Below are positions 1-9,544 of a DNA stretch of 64,000 nucleotides, in pieces (within the stretch, counting starts at the first letter, position 1; each line of letters begins with the position of its first letter). This stretch comes from a candidate division SR1 bacterium Aalborg_AAW-1 (GTDB lineage: Bacteria > Patescibacteriota > Gracilibacteria > Absconditabacterales > Absconditicoccaceae). Below the pieces are notes generated by a model. That model ran no database searches, was not told the origin of the DNA, and saw nothing but the letters and a program-made list of their open reading frames with translations. The translations under genes were made by a program, and so were the position numbers. The stretch lies in NCBI GenBank assembly GCA_001007975.1, contig CP011268.1, positions 980,757 to 1,044,756 of the forward strand, given 5' to 3'.

Positions 1-279
1 ATGCGTATGTGGTACATCTCGACCAGCGATGATGAGTTGCGTTCTTTTACATCCTGTTGCTTGATCGAGAGCTTTGGAGATTGTTTGAGCTGCAGTCATG
101 AGAGCTGTCGCATAGTCTGCAGGAACATCAGCAAAATAATCGACTTCAATCTTTGGTACCACTAAGGTATGTCCACGAGTGGCTGGATGAATATCTAAGA
201 ATGCATAAACTTTCTCATTCTCATAAATTTTGTATGATGGAATTTCTCAATTGATGATTTTGGTGAAGATGGATGACAT
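1..279 (-). CDS. HIT-family nucleotide-binding protein (3' part cut by window edge)
   Basis: HIT proteins are small homodimeric nucleotide hydrolases or transferases (AMP-lysine, Ap4A or GMP substrates). The visible 93 residues start MSSIFTKIING, where the G is TGA, followed by EIPSYKIYENEKVYAFLDI and RGHTLVVPK, all typical of the HIT N-terminal half. The last visible residues, VPHTH, are the approach to the catalytic HxHxH triad, whose end lies outside the window. The ATG start matches the usual family start. It is transcribed leftward and lies just downstream of the anti-sigma-like gene, with a 24-base gap. Substrate cannot be told from the sequence. Confidence 0.9.
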
Positions 280-303
280 GAGGATGGTTCAAGAATAAAG
301 ATA

Positions 304-1290
304 TTATTGATTACAAATATTTTTATATCAATCAAACAAAGCAATTGTATTTTCTTTATCTTTTAATATTATAGTGATTTGTTGATATGTATTTTCTTTA
401 TCTTTTGAAATAATATCTACACTCCAAAGATTTGGTCATGTTGTAAGACGGGAAGTTCTATCCAATGAAAAAGTTTTATTACAAGGGAAAAATGTTATCT
501 CTCATTGTATAGTAATATCATTGTTGATATCATATCATAGCAAATAACGTAGAAAAAAATCTTCAGTATCTAAGTATTGATATTCAGGGGCTATATTTTG
601 TAGCATCAGTGCTGATCATCACGATGCTCACATCACATCACTAACACCACTATCAAGCGATGAAGAATATGATGAGAACACAGCAGTAGGAATAAATTCA
701 GGATTGTTTTCACTTCACTGTTTACTACTTCTCTCTATTGGATCTTTACTATTTTGTATGTTAGACTGAGGTTGCTCACTGTATTTATGTTGTTGTGACT
801 CAACAACATCAGATGATGTAGTAACGTTATCTAGTGAGACATTGTTGTTTACTACTGGTTGAGTTTTTTTAGTACTAAATTGGGTTTCAGTTCATGAGAG
901 AAGAGGAGTTTCTCATTGGTATTGAAGTCATGGAGTAGCTTCGTTTATTGGTATTTGTGAGGGCTGAATAACAGGATTGTATGGCAATGCCAGAAAAATA
1001 ATTACACCAAGTACTACTGCAGGTAATCCATAACTAATAAGACGTGCAAGTCGATTGATATGTGGGTTTGATTGAGGAGGATTAGATTTAAGATTATTAA
1101 GATACTGTACATGATATTCTAGTCTTGACTTAAGATTGCTTTGAAAATGAGGATCAATATCTACAGATGGTGTATGTTCAGTCATACGTTCAAGTAGTCA
1201 GACAATCTCTTTTTTTTGTGATACTAAAGATGGATCCTGAGACAGGAGTTCTTGATATAATTGTTCTAGGTTACAGTCATTGCGAGGCAC
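304..1290 (-). CDS. Membrane-anchored anti-sigma-factor-like protein
   Basis: The gene follows the ECF sigma factor by 12 bases on the same strand, the usual sigma/anti-sigma arrangement. The N-terminal part is hydrophilic (a segment DPHFQSNLKSRL resembles the cytoplasmic part of other membrane anti-sigma proteins). One transmembrane helix follows (ISYGLPAVVLGVIIFLALPY), then a long Ser/Thr/Gln-rich segment and a C-terminal domain of about 130 residues, presumably extracytoplasmic. About ten TGA glycines lie in the C-terminal half. No in-frame ATG exists before position 1185; I used the GTG at 1290 because the reading frame and the sigma spacing fit (328 aa), but ATG at 1185 (293 aa) is a real alternative. 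Function is inferred from context, not from a recognised domain. Confidence 0.65.
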
Positions 1291-1300
1291 GAAGCAATCT
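1276..1300. repeat. Palindromic short repeat at the anti-sigma gene start
   Basis: A 25-base element with inverted ends ATTGC and GCAAT around GAGGCACGA. It resembles the interspersed ATTGCGAG...GAAGCAAT repeats that I recall from many unrelated bacterial genomes. It spans the sigma/anti-sigma junction and contains the proposed GTG start. Only one copy was seen in this window. Confidence 0.45.
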
Positions 1301-1302
1301 AT

Positions 1303-1866
1303 TTATAATATAAAATATATAATCATCATCAACGTTCCGAGTTCAGCACAAATGATTTTGAGCTCTTTCATAGCGTTACTAAAGTCTTTGCGAAGGGATG
1401 TCTCAGGACGACCTGTTATGGCAGAGATTTCTTCATAGCTGAGTCATTCTCGTAATCTCATAATGATAATATCTTTTTTTGTAGTCCCTAATTGGTCAAG
1501 TTCATGAAGTATCTGTTCACTGATATAACGATTATTTTCTTCTTTTGTGATATCTTCTTGAGATTCGTAGTCTAGATCTTCATCTAAACTTTCAGGATTT
1601 TGCTTTTTATAACTATCTAAAAGAGTATTGTTGGCTATCGTATATAATCGTGAACGAAAAGAATTCTCAGTCTTATAGTGTAATTGATCAATTTTATCAA
1701 ATGCTTTAAAAAAAGTATCAGAAACGATATCTTCAGTGAGAGCTTGATTCAGTGTTTTGTAATAGATGTGATTGTAAATGACTTGAAAATACCTATCATA
1801 CAGTATTCAAAACGCTTGATTCTGACCCGATTGGAGTTGTGCTATAAGTTCTTGTTCGTCTTGCAT
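1303..1866 (-). CDS. ECF-type RNA polymerase sigma factor
   Basis: A 187-residue group 4 sigma factor. Region 2 is visible from AFGILYDRYFQVIYNHIYY to FRSRLYTIANNTLLDSYKK (residues about 19-90), and region 4 as IIIMRLREGLSYEEISAITGRPETSL with its helix-turn-helix (about 137-165). A short hydrophobic tail (LMMIIYFIL) follows, which is unusual for the family. Two conserved glycines are TGA (FGILY and REGLS). The ATG at 1866 gives the standard length. It precedes the membrane anti-sigma-like gene, so its activity is probably controlled by sequestration at the membrane. The stimulus is unknown. Confidence 0.9.
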
Positions 1867-1910
1867 ACCTATGAATGTAGGCAATGAGAGAAAGATTTCA
1901 AGACAAAATG

Positions 1911-1935
1911 AAAACCTCCTGAAAAGCAGGAGGTT
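1911..1935 (-). terminator. Rho-independent terminator, leftward
   Basis: Perfect 8-bp stem AACCTCCT/AGGAGGTT around a 7-base loop, followed on the minus strand by a T-rich tract. It separates the decayed ORF at 1974-2272 from the sigma-factor gene. Confidence 0.7.
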
Positions 1936-1973
1936 ATCTTGAAATTGATTGGTAAATATACTATTAAGTCTAT

Positions 1974-2272
1974 TTAACCAGGCGCTCGAATTCTTCGCAT
2001 ATTACATAGTTCTTCATTTGTGGGTGTTATTCTGACCCAGCCGGTTGATTGGAGATAATAAATAATTTTTTGTTGCTAAGCTTTTGCTCAGAGTCTCGAA
2101 TGTAATTCATGTCTTTTAACTGTTTTTTGTCGCCAGTATACATGGCTCCCGGTTGTTACTGATTTTTTAAATTAATACTTTTGTTGGTTAGTGCTAAGAT
2201 ACCACCAACTGTGACTGCTGTTAAGACACCAAGTCCAACTTTGAATACAGTCGTTTTTGCAAACTTTTTCAT
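1974..2272 (-). pseudogene. Decayed small exported-protein ORF
   Basis: An ATG at 2272 opens 38 residues that look like a signal peptide or membrane anchor (MKKFAKTTVFKVGLGVLTAV...) and then hit TAA. The same frame continues with coding-like sequence (MYTGDKKQLKDMNYIRDSEQ) to a second TAA, while a neighbouring frame ends in GWVRITPTNEELCNMRRI and a TAA at 1974. One stop mutation plus one frameshift, or two indels, would reconstruct a single protein of about 95 residues. A sequencing error is the alternative. It has its own promoter-like sequence and terminator. No family recognised. Confidence 0.4.
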
Positions 2273-2325
2273 TTACAGAATTTGTTTTTGGGTTACTCGC
2301 CTTTTCTTTATTATGACGATTAATT

Positions 2326-2356
2326 AGTATATAATGAAAAAAAGTATAAAAGTCAA
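2326..2356 (-). promoter_or_regulatory. Sigma-70-type promoter, leftward
   Basis: TTGACT (2356 to 2351) and a -10 of TATATA (17-base spacer) or TATACT (19 bases) on the minus strand, upstream of the decayed ORF at 2272. Confidence 0.5.
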
Positions 2357-2469
2357 TATATTTTTAAAGAATATATATTTTATTAAAATAATAGGTATTT
2401 ACTTGATTCTTGAAAAGAAAATAACTAGAATACAAATAAATTATATGATTTATTATTCAAAAACTCTCT

Positions 2470-3738
2470 ATGTACATCTGCTCAAATTGCGAATACGGAT
2501 CGAAAGTTAAAGTAGGGAAATGTCCAAACTGTGGAGGATTTGGTACTTTTATCAAGTCTGAAGATTCTATAACAACCAAGTCAGGTAAATCTATCATAAA
2601 ACTTCAAAAAGCATCACAGTCACAAAACAACAATCGTCTCTCTTATCCCTTGAGTAATAAAGAAGTTAAAGGTGTCATAGGTGAAGCTTTTATTGCTGAT
2701 GGATTTTATCTCCTTGCTGGAGAACCAGGGATTGGAAAGTCTACCTTTGCTCTCCAAATCATCCATGATATTCTTAGATGAACACCAGATCTGAAGTGGT
2801 GATATTTCTCCTGAGAAGAGACAGCACAACAAGTCATGGCAAGATATACGAGATTATACCCTGATCATCATCAGGTAGATGATTTTTTCTATGCTACGAC
2901 TTTTGAATCTATCAAAGATGCTATCCAAACCTATGGATATCAGTTTATCATCGTGGATAGTATCCAGACAATCGTATCTCAGCACTATGATGGAAGTCCA
3001 GGATCAGCAGGACAAGTAAGGACTTGTGCAGAATTGCTTAATGATCTGGCCAAAGAATATCATGTCACGGTAATCGTGATTGGACATGTAACCAAAGGAG
3101 GGGAGATTGCCTGACCAAAATATCTAGAACATATCGTCGATGTAGTATTGTATGTAGAGTGAGATCGTACAGGCGATCTGAGATTTTTACGTAATTATAA
3201 AAATAGGTTTGGGAATGCTGATGGTACAGGAATCTTTGAGATGAAATCTAATGGCTTACAGCCTATTTATGATCCTGAAAAAATGTTTGCCTGACAAGTT
3301 AGAGCACCCGGTATTGCTTGGACAATAGGATTAGATAATGGACGTCCCGTAGTAGTGTGGATAGAAACACTCCTCACGAAAGCCTATGGAAAATTCCCTG
3401 ATAGAAACTATGTAGGAGTGAATAGTAAGAGAGTAGATATGATCATCGCTATCTTAGAGAAATATATGTGATGTAAACTTGGTATGATGAATATTTTCTT
3501 AAATATTCCAGGAGAATTTCATTTGACTGATAGTGGATTAGATCTTGCCATTGCTATGGCTATTTATAGTGCCTATAATAATGAAATTCTCCCAGATAAG
3601 ACCATCTGGATAGGAGAACTTGGACTCACGGGTCGTATTTCAGCAACGAGATCTCACGAGAAAAGAGTCTCAGAACTTCCAAAATGATGGACTATTGTAG
3701 ATTATAAGTCACAGAACGATATCAGATGATTACAATAA
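2470..3738 (+). CDS. radA: DNA repair protein RadA
   Basis: RadA is a RecA-like ATPase that promotes branch migration in recombinational repair. This 422-residue protein shows all its parts: a Zn ribbon (C4, C7, C18, C21), a Walker A GEPGIGKST at 84-92, the family KNRFG motif, and a C-terminal Lon-like domain (GEFHLTDSGLDLAIAMAI). Conserved glycines are TGA at about seven places, including one shortly after the Walker A helix, so under the standard code it would break into several pieces. Length is slightly short of the roughly 450 of other RadA proteins. It is followed by a run of small genes on the same strand. Identification is secure. Confidence 0.96.
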
Positions 3739-3810
3739 CATTCTATTGACTTATATGTAATTTATGTTTATATATCTACTAAAGTATTTTTATTTTTTTC
3801 TTATGAAATA

Positions 3811-4056
3811 ATGGCAATTGATACTCTTGATTATTTCCCAGAATCAGCCTGATGATTTGATCCCATACATTTTACAACAGCAGAAGATATTAAAAGAATT
3901 TTCTTTGCTGATAGATCAGATATTACTATATCAGACATTATTATGAATATCACAGATAAATCATCAGGATTTATGTTAAGCCAGATGTGAATGACAGAAA
4001 AGCCATCAGAGGAGTATAAAAAATTTATTAATAACAGTGAAGAAAATGTTGAATAA
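3811..4056 (+). CDS. Small hypothetical protein (81 aa)
   Basis: Begins MAIDTLDYFPESAGGFDPIH, with both glycines TGA, and ends in NNSEENVE. Soluble, acidic, without membrane segments or a recognised motif. It overlaps the next gene by 11 bases, so the two are probably translated together. No function can be given. Confidence 0.6.
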
Positions 4057-4273
4057 ACAATGCATTACCATCGATTGAAAAACAATAGAATGTACTGGAG
4101 AAGAGATTAACCATATTATGCTTGCAGATTATTATGGCATATCAAAGGCTGTTTTTGATACTTTTGTTGCAAAAAAAATTAAAGAACAAGAAGAAAATAA
4201 CAAACAAGAAGACGAACTTACACCATTCGAAAAAAACTTAGAGATATACCAAGCTTTACAACCTTTTCTCTAA
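4046..4273 (+). CDS. Small hypothetical protein (75 aa)
   Basis: Starts MLNKQCITIDGKTIECTGEE (first G is TGA) inside the end of the preceding gene. The start resembles an ubiquitin-like or phage tail-assembly-type small protein (ITIDGKTIECTGEEI... LADYYGISKAVFDTF), but I would not assign a family. It ends 6 bases before the next possible start. Confidence 0.6.
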
Positions 4274-4279
4274 TACACT

Positions 4280-4418
4280 ATGTCCTTACTATCAAGTATG
4301 AAACATTGAATATCAAATACAGGAGAATTACTTACTATTTTCAGTTTGATTGCCTACACTTGCTTTAGGAGTCACAACTTACGCAGCATGACAACTTTTA
4401 CAAACACTCATGAAATAA
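4280..4418 (+). pseudogene. Small membrane-protein ORF split across two frames
   Basis: The ATG at 4280 opens MSLLSSMKHGISNTGELLTIF; from about 4345 the coding-like sequence continues in another frame as SVGLPTLALGVTTYAAGQLL... to TAA at 4418. Together they would make a roughly 45-residue single-span membrane peptide. A one-base indel around the TTTT at 4342-4346, real or from sequencing, would explain it. It sits between two small genes of the same operon. Confidence 0.35.
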
Positions 4419-4421
4419 GTA

Positions 4422-4613
4422 ATGAAATTTATTAAAAATACTAGATGAACAATATGAGCAAAAATATACGGCATATGAGAAATTCATATCTGACATAGCA
4501 CTGAAGGGAAAGACAATTTAATTAATATATTAGAACAAAAATATAGTCAGTATTTCCCTTGAAAGCAAGTTAGCAATAAAACTAAAAAAAAACTTTTTAA
4601 ATTACTATCATAA
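4422..4613 (+). CDS. Small basic hypothetical protein (63 aa)
   Basis: MKFIKNTRGTIGAKIYGIGE with three TGA glycines in the first 20 residues, followed by a lysine-rich end (NKTKKKLFKLLS). No motif recognised. It is the last gene before the terminator at 4612. Confidence 0.55.
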
Positions 4614-4652
4614 AAAAACTCCCACCGTGTCAGGTAAAGGAGTTTTTTTTAT
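4612..4652. terminator. Bidirectional terminator
   Basis: AAAAAACTCC and GGAGTTTTTT pair around a small inner ACC/GGT stem, with runs of A and T on both sides, between convergent genes. Confidence 0.75.
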
Positions 4653-4653
4653 T

Positions 4654-5397
4654 TTAATGAGTTGAAACAGAAGTATATGATTCAAGAATTTGAGTTAACT
4701 CTGCTATTTCTTTAGTCTGAGCATCGATCACATTCTGAGCAAATGCTTTAATTTCATTTCTAAACTTCATACCTTCTTCAGTAACTCTAATCACTTTATC
4801 TTCTTCTGTCATTAATTCAAGCAATTTATTCGACATATCAATAGCTCCTTGATGATGAAGAATCATATCTTCTGCATACATTTTCTTCAGTGTATCTACA
4901 TCAGTAATCGTATCAGTATTTCTCATCATGTTCATATAATGAGGAATATAAGTAGAACCTGAATACTGATCAGCTATCCATGTTGTAAGTTGATTGATTT
5001 CAAGAGCCTGACCACTGACAATATTACTAGCAATAGTCTGTAGTTGATCAAGTTGATCTCATAAAAAGAGTGTTTTATTGATAAGCATAGTTGAAGAATC
5101 TACAGCTTCTTGGTGATGCGGTATCATTTCAAACAGATATGATTCAATACCTGTAATCATAGATCCATGGTCCATGGTTCCTGAATTTCCTGTTCAGAGA
5201 TTATAGATCTCACAACCATCCATAGTTGGCATCATACGACAATGTTCTTCAGAAATTTCCATATGTCCAGTCTGTATATTGTTATCATGAATATCATGTC
5301 ATGATTTGTCTTGAAATTTAGATACAACTGCAATAGTAAAAATAATTAATAATACTACAATAATTCACTTTGTAATAAGATGAGCATATTTAGCCAT
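4654..5397 (-). CDS. DUF305 family protein with two HHQ motifs
   Basis: A 247-residue protein with an N-terminal membrane anchor (ITKGIIVVLLIIFTIAVVSKF) and two copies of the ferritin-like DUF305 signature: IPHHQEAVDSSTML and ILHHQGAIDMSNKLL. The Met/His-rich sequence (MDHGSM, HCRMMP) fits the metal-binding, often copper-related, setting of this family. The domain is therefore probably outside the membrane. Several glycines are TGA. Transcribed leftward, 78 bases downstream of a CxxC membrane protein with which it may form an operon. The exact role of DUF305 proteins is not established. Confidence 0.88.
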
Positions 5398-5475
5398 AAG
5401 TATAAAAAGGTAGATACTAAAAAACTGTCTTACTGACAGTATCATGATTTGGTTTTGAATTTCAAGTGAAGAGAG

Positions 5476-5937
5476 TTATTTTATTTTACAGATGAGGAGA
5501 TCTCTAATGTTCGTATATGTTGATCGAATAAGCAATACCAATCATAAGATCTTAAGTTCTAATCATGCCCATGGCAAAAAAGCAACCACACTAGACAGTC
5601 ACAGATAGGTAGCCAACGTCAGCGTACAAGAACTACATCCAGCAAAAAGCGCTGAAAACAATCATCAGAACCATCCACTATGTTGAGTCGATTGAGGTTT
5701 ATTGAATGCTGTAAGCTTATAGATTACTGAACTGACAAACAATCCAAACAAAAGAATTGTCGTACCATCAACAAACCAATTAACACCAGCATAGGTAGGT
5801 CAATAATTCCCTGCAATCAGAGCTCTATCACTAAAATATGTAATAACCGATGCTAAAAGAACTAAACCTAAGACACCTCCAATCAATGCAGGCCAAGAGC
5901 TCAACAATAATGAAAGATTTCTGAACCAAGATTTCAT
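5476..5937 (-). CDS. Four-helix membrane protein with CSSC motif
   Basis: 153 residues with about four hydrophobic helices (ALIGGVLGLVLLASVITYF; TTILLFGLFVSSVIYKL; GGLFSALFAGCSSCTLTLATYL; LELKILGLVLLI). The motif AGCSSCTLTLATYLGLSS in the third helix could be a redox or metal-binding pair, somewhat as in CcdA/DsbD-like transporters, but I do not recognise the family. Six glycines are TGA, two of them adjacent. Next to the DUF305 gene, which suggests metal or redox handling at the membrane (inference). Confidence 0.7.
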
Positions 5938-6061
5938 AGACTGTAGAGAAACTAAATAGTATAATAATAGTAAATGAGTTCGTTTTTACAATTTATTTAA
6001 GCTAAATATATAAAAATCATATACCATTTTCTTGAGATGAGATATAATAATTAAAAATAAG

Positions 6062-6101
6062 AAAAAACACACCCTATAGTATCGTATAACGAAGGTGTGT
6101 T
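6062..6101 (-). terminator. Terminator of the 6109 gene
   Basis: AACACACC/GGTGTGTT 8-bp stem with a 20-base loop, followed on the minus strand by a T run. Confidence 0.7.
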
Positions 6102-6108
6102 AAGGGAA

Positions 6109-6549
6109 TTATAATTCTCTTATGTCTAATGAGTGAATCATACGAAAAAAAAGATTTAATGCTTCTTGTAATGTGATTGTATCTTTATAGACACTCTTAT
6201 CAACATCACTATCTTGATACCATCTTACCTGTGGTCCAAGATTATCTATCCTTACCTTTACTTGAGCAGCAGTTTCTTTAAATGAATAGACATATTGAAC
6301 TACTTTATAACTATCCAAATCCTCAATATGCTTATAAGAGATTTCTAAATATTCATATATTGATCGCCAATATTGATACTCTTTATCTCTTTTTTTATAT
6401 ACAAATGAGGTCTGAGAAATATTTATTTCAGTATGCCAAATAGGATTATTGAAATGAATATTATCACTACTTTTTAATCGCTCTATCACTGTTTGAAAAC
6501 TTCGAGCGGTTCTCTCATCTAGATTTTCTTTACTTTTATTGTGTTTCAT
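6109..6549 (-). CDS. Hypothetical protein (146 aa), TGA-free
   Basis: Complete from ATG to TAA with a single glycine codon (GGT) and no TGA. Charged and aromatic (YQYWRSIYEYLEISYKHIED), with no membrane segment. No family recognised. It forms a stand-alone unit with its own promoter (6578-6605) and terminator. Confidence 0.65.
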   Translation of the reverse strand: MKHNKSKENLDERTARSFQTVIERLKSSDNIHFNNPIWHTEINISQTSFVYKKRDKEYQYWRSIYEYLEISYKHIEDLDSYKVVQYVYSFKETAAQVKVRIDNLGPQVRWYQDSDVDKSVYKDTITLQEALNLFFRMIHSLDIREL

Positions 6550-6577
6550 ATGAATATGTATTTTTGTTTTCAGAAGT

Positions 6578-6605
6578 ACTATATTCTTTCTTGAATTAAA
6601 GTCAA
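6578..6605 (-). promoter_or_regulatory. Sigma-70-type promoter, leftward
   Basis: TTGACT (6605 to 6600), 16-base spacer, TATAGT (6583 to 6578), 29 bases before the ATG at 6549. Confidence 0.65.
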
Positions 6606-6617
6606 TACTTTCTCATA

Positions 6618-8138
6618 TTAGAAAAATGTTTTATTTTTTCTCACTTTGATACCAAGATAGCCAAGCAGTTCGCGAACCACACTATTTCATGCACTTTTTG
6701 TCAGATCTTTTACGATTTTACTTTTTACTATTTTGGAAAGAAGTGATGGTCCTGATGAATCGTCTCACGATGAACTTTTTCTATCATCAGTATCTAATTT
6801 TTTGCTAAGAATTTCTGTTGCACTATCTCTATCGATGACTTGATTGTAATATGTGACTAGCGAAGATTTTTCGAGAAATCACTGTAATTCATCCGAGCTA
6901 AGCACATCCATTCTGGAACGTGGAGTATAATTATAGACGTGAGCGAGGGGAGTAGGGATACCCTTCGGATTAAGGGTCGTGAACAGAATCTCTCATACTC
7001 ATAGAGAAGTGATGAGTTCGCTCGTGGTATAAAATTCTGTAATAGGATAATTCTCTACAGCAGTTTTCATGGCTTTACGATCTCTTTCCGTGAATGCTCT
7101 CAATGCATGTTGAATCTTAGTCCCTAATTGGCTGAGAATAGGAGCTGGAATATCATCAGGAAGCTGAGTACAGAAGAAAATCCCAACACCTTTCGACCTG
7201 ATAAGCTTAATCATGGTTTCTATCTGTTGTTGGAGTGCTGGAGAAGCGAGTTGAAACAGGAGATGTGCCTCATCAATAATCATGACAAGTTTGGGTTGTT
7301 TGAGATCTCCAGCTTCAGGAAGTTGTGTATAGAGTTCTGCTAATATTCACAGGACAGCAGTACAGAAAAGATTCGGTTTACTCTGACTATCTTCGAGTTT
7401 GAAGATAGTAATTTTTCATTCTCCCTTGCTATTCGTGGTGAGCAAATCATCAATATCTAAACTTGGTTCTCAAAAAAGCACTTTCCCTTCTTGTTGCTCG
7501 AGAGTAATTGTTTTCCTGAGGATAACACTCAAGGTTGCTGGAGAGAGAAGTCCATATTCTGCAGAAAAATCTTCATTAATCTCTTTTTGACTAAGATACT
7601 TGAGCACTGATTGCAGATCTTCAAGATCAAGTAATGCTAATCCTTCGCGATCACAATACAGAAAAATAGCTGATAATGCACTCGTCTGCGTATCATTGAG
7701 TTCTAACATCTGTGCAAGCATCAATGGTCCAAGTTCTATGATGGTTGTTCTTCGTTGATATCCAGTTTTACCGGTCAGTGACATAAACTCTGTATCAAAT
7801 CAATGAGGAATATACTCTTTACCAAACTGCGAATACCTCTCTAGTATAAAATCCTTAGCCTCACCAGCGACCGCAAGTCAGGAAATATCCCCTTTCATAT
7901 CCATTACTAAGGTAGGAACACCAGCGAGTGCACATCCTTCTACCAGAAGTTGAACAGTTTTCGTTTTACCAGTTCCGGTTGCTCAGGCGATGAGTCCATG
8001 TCTGTTGAGCATAGATAAAGGTATCCCTACTTGGATATCGGTCACTTTTTCCTTATATTTGGCTTGTCAGAGTGCTACGAGTGGTGAAAAATCATATCCC
8101 TGACTGAGTTGTGAGTTGAAATTTTCTACAGAAGTCAT
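6618..8138 (-). CDS. HerA-like/DUF853 ATPase
   Basis: A 506-residue P-loop ATPase of the HerA/FtsK-like DUF853 group (helicase HerA-like C-terminal). Visible are the Walker A in GLIAGATGTGKTKTVQ near residue 55, VLVMD-like strand (TLVMDMKGDISG), Walker B KLVMIIDEAHLLF, and the arginine-rich C-terminal part (ERDRKAMKTAVENYP). Such proteins are thought to move or process DNA ends as hexamers; some occur with nuclease NurA, which is not seen here. Several glycines, including ones near MKGDISG and in LFGEPSLD, are TGA. The ATG at 8138 gives a typical N-terminus for the family. Confidence 0.9.
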
Positions 8139-8164
8139 TGCTTATACTAATACTAAAAAATATC

Positions 8165-8485
8165 TTATTGTCACCATAATTCAGTTTTACTAGACTGATA
8201 ATATTCTAATCTTTCTTGAAGAATAGTTGCATCGACATTATTTCCAGAACCAATCACGATTCCGCTATTATATAGTCCAGAAAGCTGTTGGGCAGGTGTT
8301 TGTATATAAGGAGCGAGATCACTGTTTTTATCTTCTGCATCGAGAACATCGAGAATTGCAATCCTCATCTCTTTCTTCGCTATTTCATAATAGTCAGCAC
8401 CTCGAGTTGTGTACTTCACAATTCATCGTCCTATTCCAAATGCCAAAGACAAGACAATAATAATTTTTGCAAATGTTTTTTTCAT
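8165..8485 (-). CDS. Small exported or anchored protein (106 aa)
   Basis: An N-terminal hydrophobic stretch (KIIIVLSLAFGIGRG) looks like a signal peptide or anchor, followed by a hydrophilic part with AEDKNSDLAPYIQTPAQQLSGLYNSGIVIGSG. Two glycines, one near the N-terminus and the penultimate residue, are TGA. Family not recognised. It lies 26 bases upstream of the HerA-like gene and is probably cotranscribed with it. Confidence 0.6.
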
Positions 8486-8562
8486 ATCTCTTTTGAGATG
8501 AAAAGTAAAAATTCTGACAAGATTGTACGTATGAGTAGTAAAATTACAAGATCATTTACATA

Positions 8563-8591
8563 TTGACTTTATATATTAATTTGTGTATAAA
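8563..8591 (+). promoter_or_regulatory. Sigma-70-type promoter of the TGA-free cassette
   Basis: TTGACT (8563-8568), 17-base spacer, TATAAA (8586-8591), about 40 bases before the first ATG of the cassette. Nearly the same promoter stands before 18088. Confidence 0.75.
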
Positions 8592-8633
8592 ATACATACA
8601 AATTCGTCGATCATTAACAAAAATAATAAACTT

Positions 8634-8834
8634 ATGAGTAAAACAAAAAAACTTTTGAAAAAAGTAAAAAAAATGTTCCAATCAAAAAAGCATTGGAAAC
8701 AAAGAGATCTGCAAGTACTAGAAAGATTTGTAAAACGTCAAAAAAAGAAACCATTGACGATAAAACAATATTTTTTTGGTAAAACTGACGCTATGGAAAC
8801 AAATATAGCGAGACAAAAACACCACAAGAAATAA
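8634..8834 (+). CDS. Very basic small protein (66 aa), TGA-free
   Basis: MSKTKKLLKKVKKMFQSKKH, with lysine or arginine at about a third of positions. First gene of the 8.6-11.5 kb cassette. I chose the ATG at 8634, downstream of the promoter, over an upstream in-frame codon at 8583 that overlaps the promoter. A DNA- or RNA-binding role is possible on charge alone. No family recognised. Confidence 0.5.
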   Translation: MSKTKKLLKKVKKMFQSKKHWKQRDLQVLERFVKRQKKKPLTIKQYFFGKTDAMETNIARQKHHKK

Positions 8835-8864
8835 AATAAAAACCTTAAAACAACAAAAATTATT

Positions 8865-9539
8865 ATGAAGAAAATCAAAACAGAAAAACAATTCATTTAT
8901 AAAACAAATGAATTGGAACAAATACTCAAAAAAAATTATGGGTACAATGTTTTCTTACAAGAAATAGAAGTAAAAAACAAAAAAGTTTATTTCTCCATTT
9001 TATTAGAAAACGAAACCATAAAAAAAATATCATATTCATTTTCAGAATTAGAACAATTAATGAAAATACACTATGGTAACAACAGTTATAATATAAGACA
9101 AATAACAGTAATAGATCGAACAAAATTACATATAGATACTATCAAAAATAGTACTTCAATATGGAAATCAGAACATTCTTTGATTATAAAACAATTAATT
9201 AATAAAATTCAAGTAATAATCAACGATAAAAGTCGTACTGAAAATTTACGTTTTATGATTGGTAGAATGTCTGAATGGAATGAATATACATCTTACAGAT
9301 CTAAATTAAATCTTGAGATTAAAAAAAATCTCAAATCACAAAGAGATAGTACAATTAAAAATCATAAACTACAAAAAGAGTATGAACAATTACAATTACT
9401 TATCTCACTCAATAAATTAGTAAAATCAAGTAAGAAAAATATTCAAAATATTACTTACTATAATAATTTAAAATCTGATGAAACACAAACATTAATCAAA
9501 AAAATTGAAAATATTATTAATAACAAACAACTAAAATAA
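8865..9539 (+). CDS. Hypothetical protein (224 aa), lysine-rich, TGA-free
   Basis: A Lys/Asn/Ile-rich soluble protein. Two segments near the N-terminus are related to each other (TNELEQILKKNYGYN and FSELEQLMKIHYGNN), suggesting an internal duplication of about 45 residues. The C-terminal half is probably coiled-coil (KSQRDSTIKNHKLQKEYEQL). All three glycines use GGN. It lies 5 bases upstream of the DHFR gene. Function unknown. Confidence 0.6.
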   Translation: MKKIKTEKQFIYKTNELEQILKKNYGYNVFLQEIEVKNKKVYFSILLENETIKKISYSFSELEQLMKIHYGNNSYNIRQITVIDRTKLHIDTIKNSTSIWKSEHSLIIKQLINKIQVIINDKSRTENLRFMIGRMSEWNEYTSYRSKLNLEIKKNLKSQRDSTIKNHKLQKEYEQLQLLISLNKLVKSSKKNIQNITYYNNLKSDETQTLIKKIENIINNKQLK

Positions 9540-9544
9540 AAATT

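Noticed and set aside
1976..2060. tRNA-like stretch with CTCGAATTC
   Set aside because: No acceptor stem or cloverleaf can be drawn; no tRNA was found anywhere in the window.
2470..3738. Apparent splitting of radA, gyrB, der, fusA and others into several short genes
   Set aside because: All breaks are TGA codons at conserved glycine positions; with TGA as glycine each becomes one full-length protein, so these are not pseudogenes or frameshifts.
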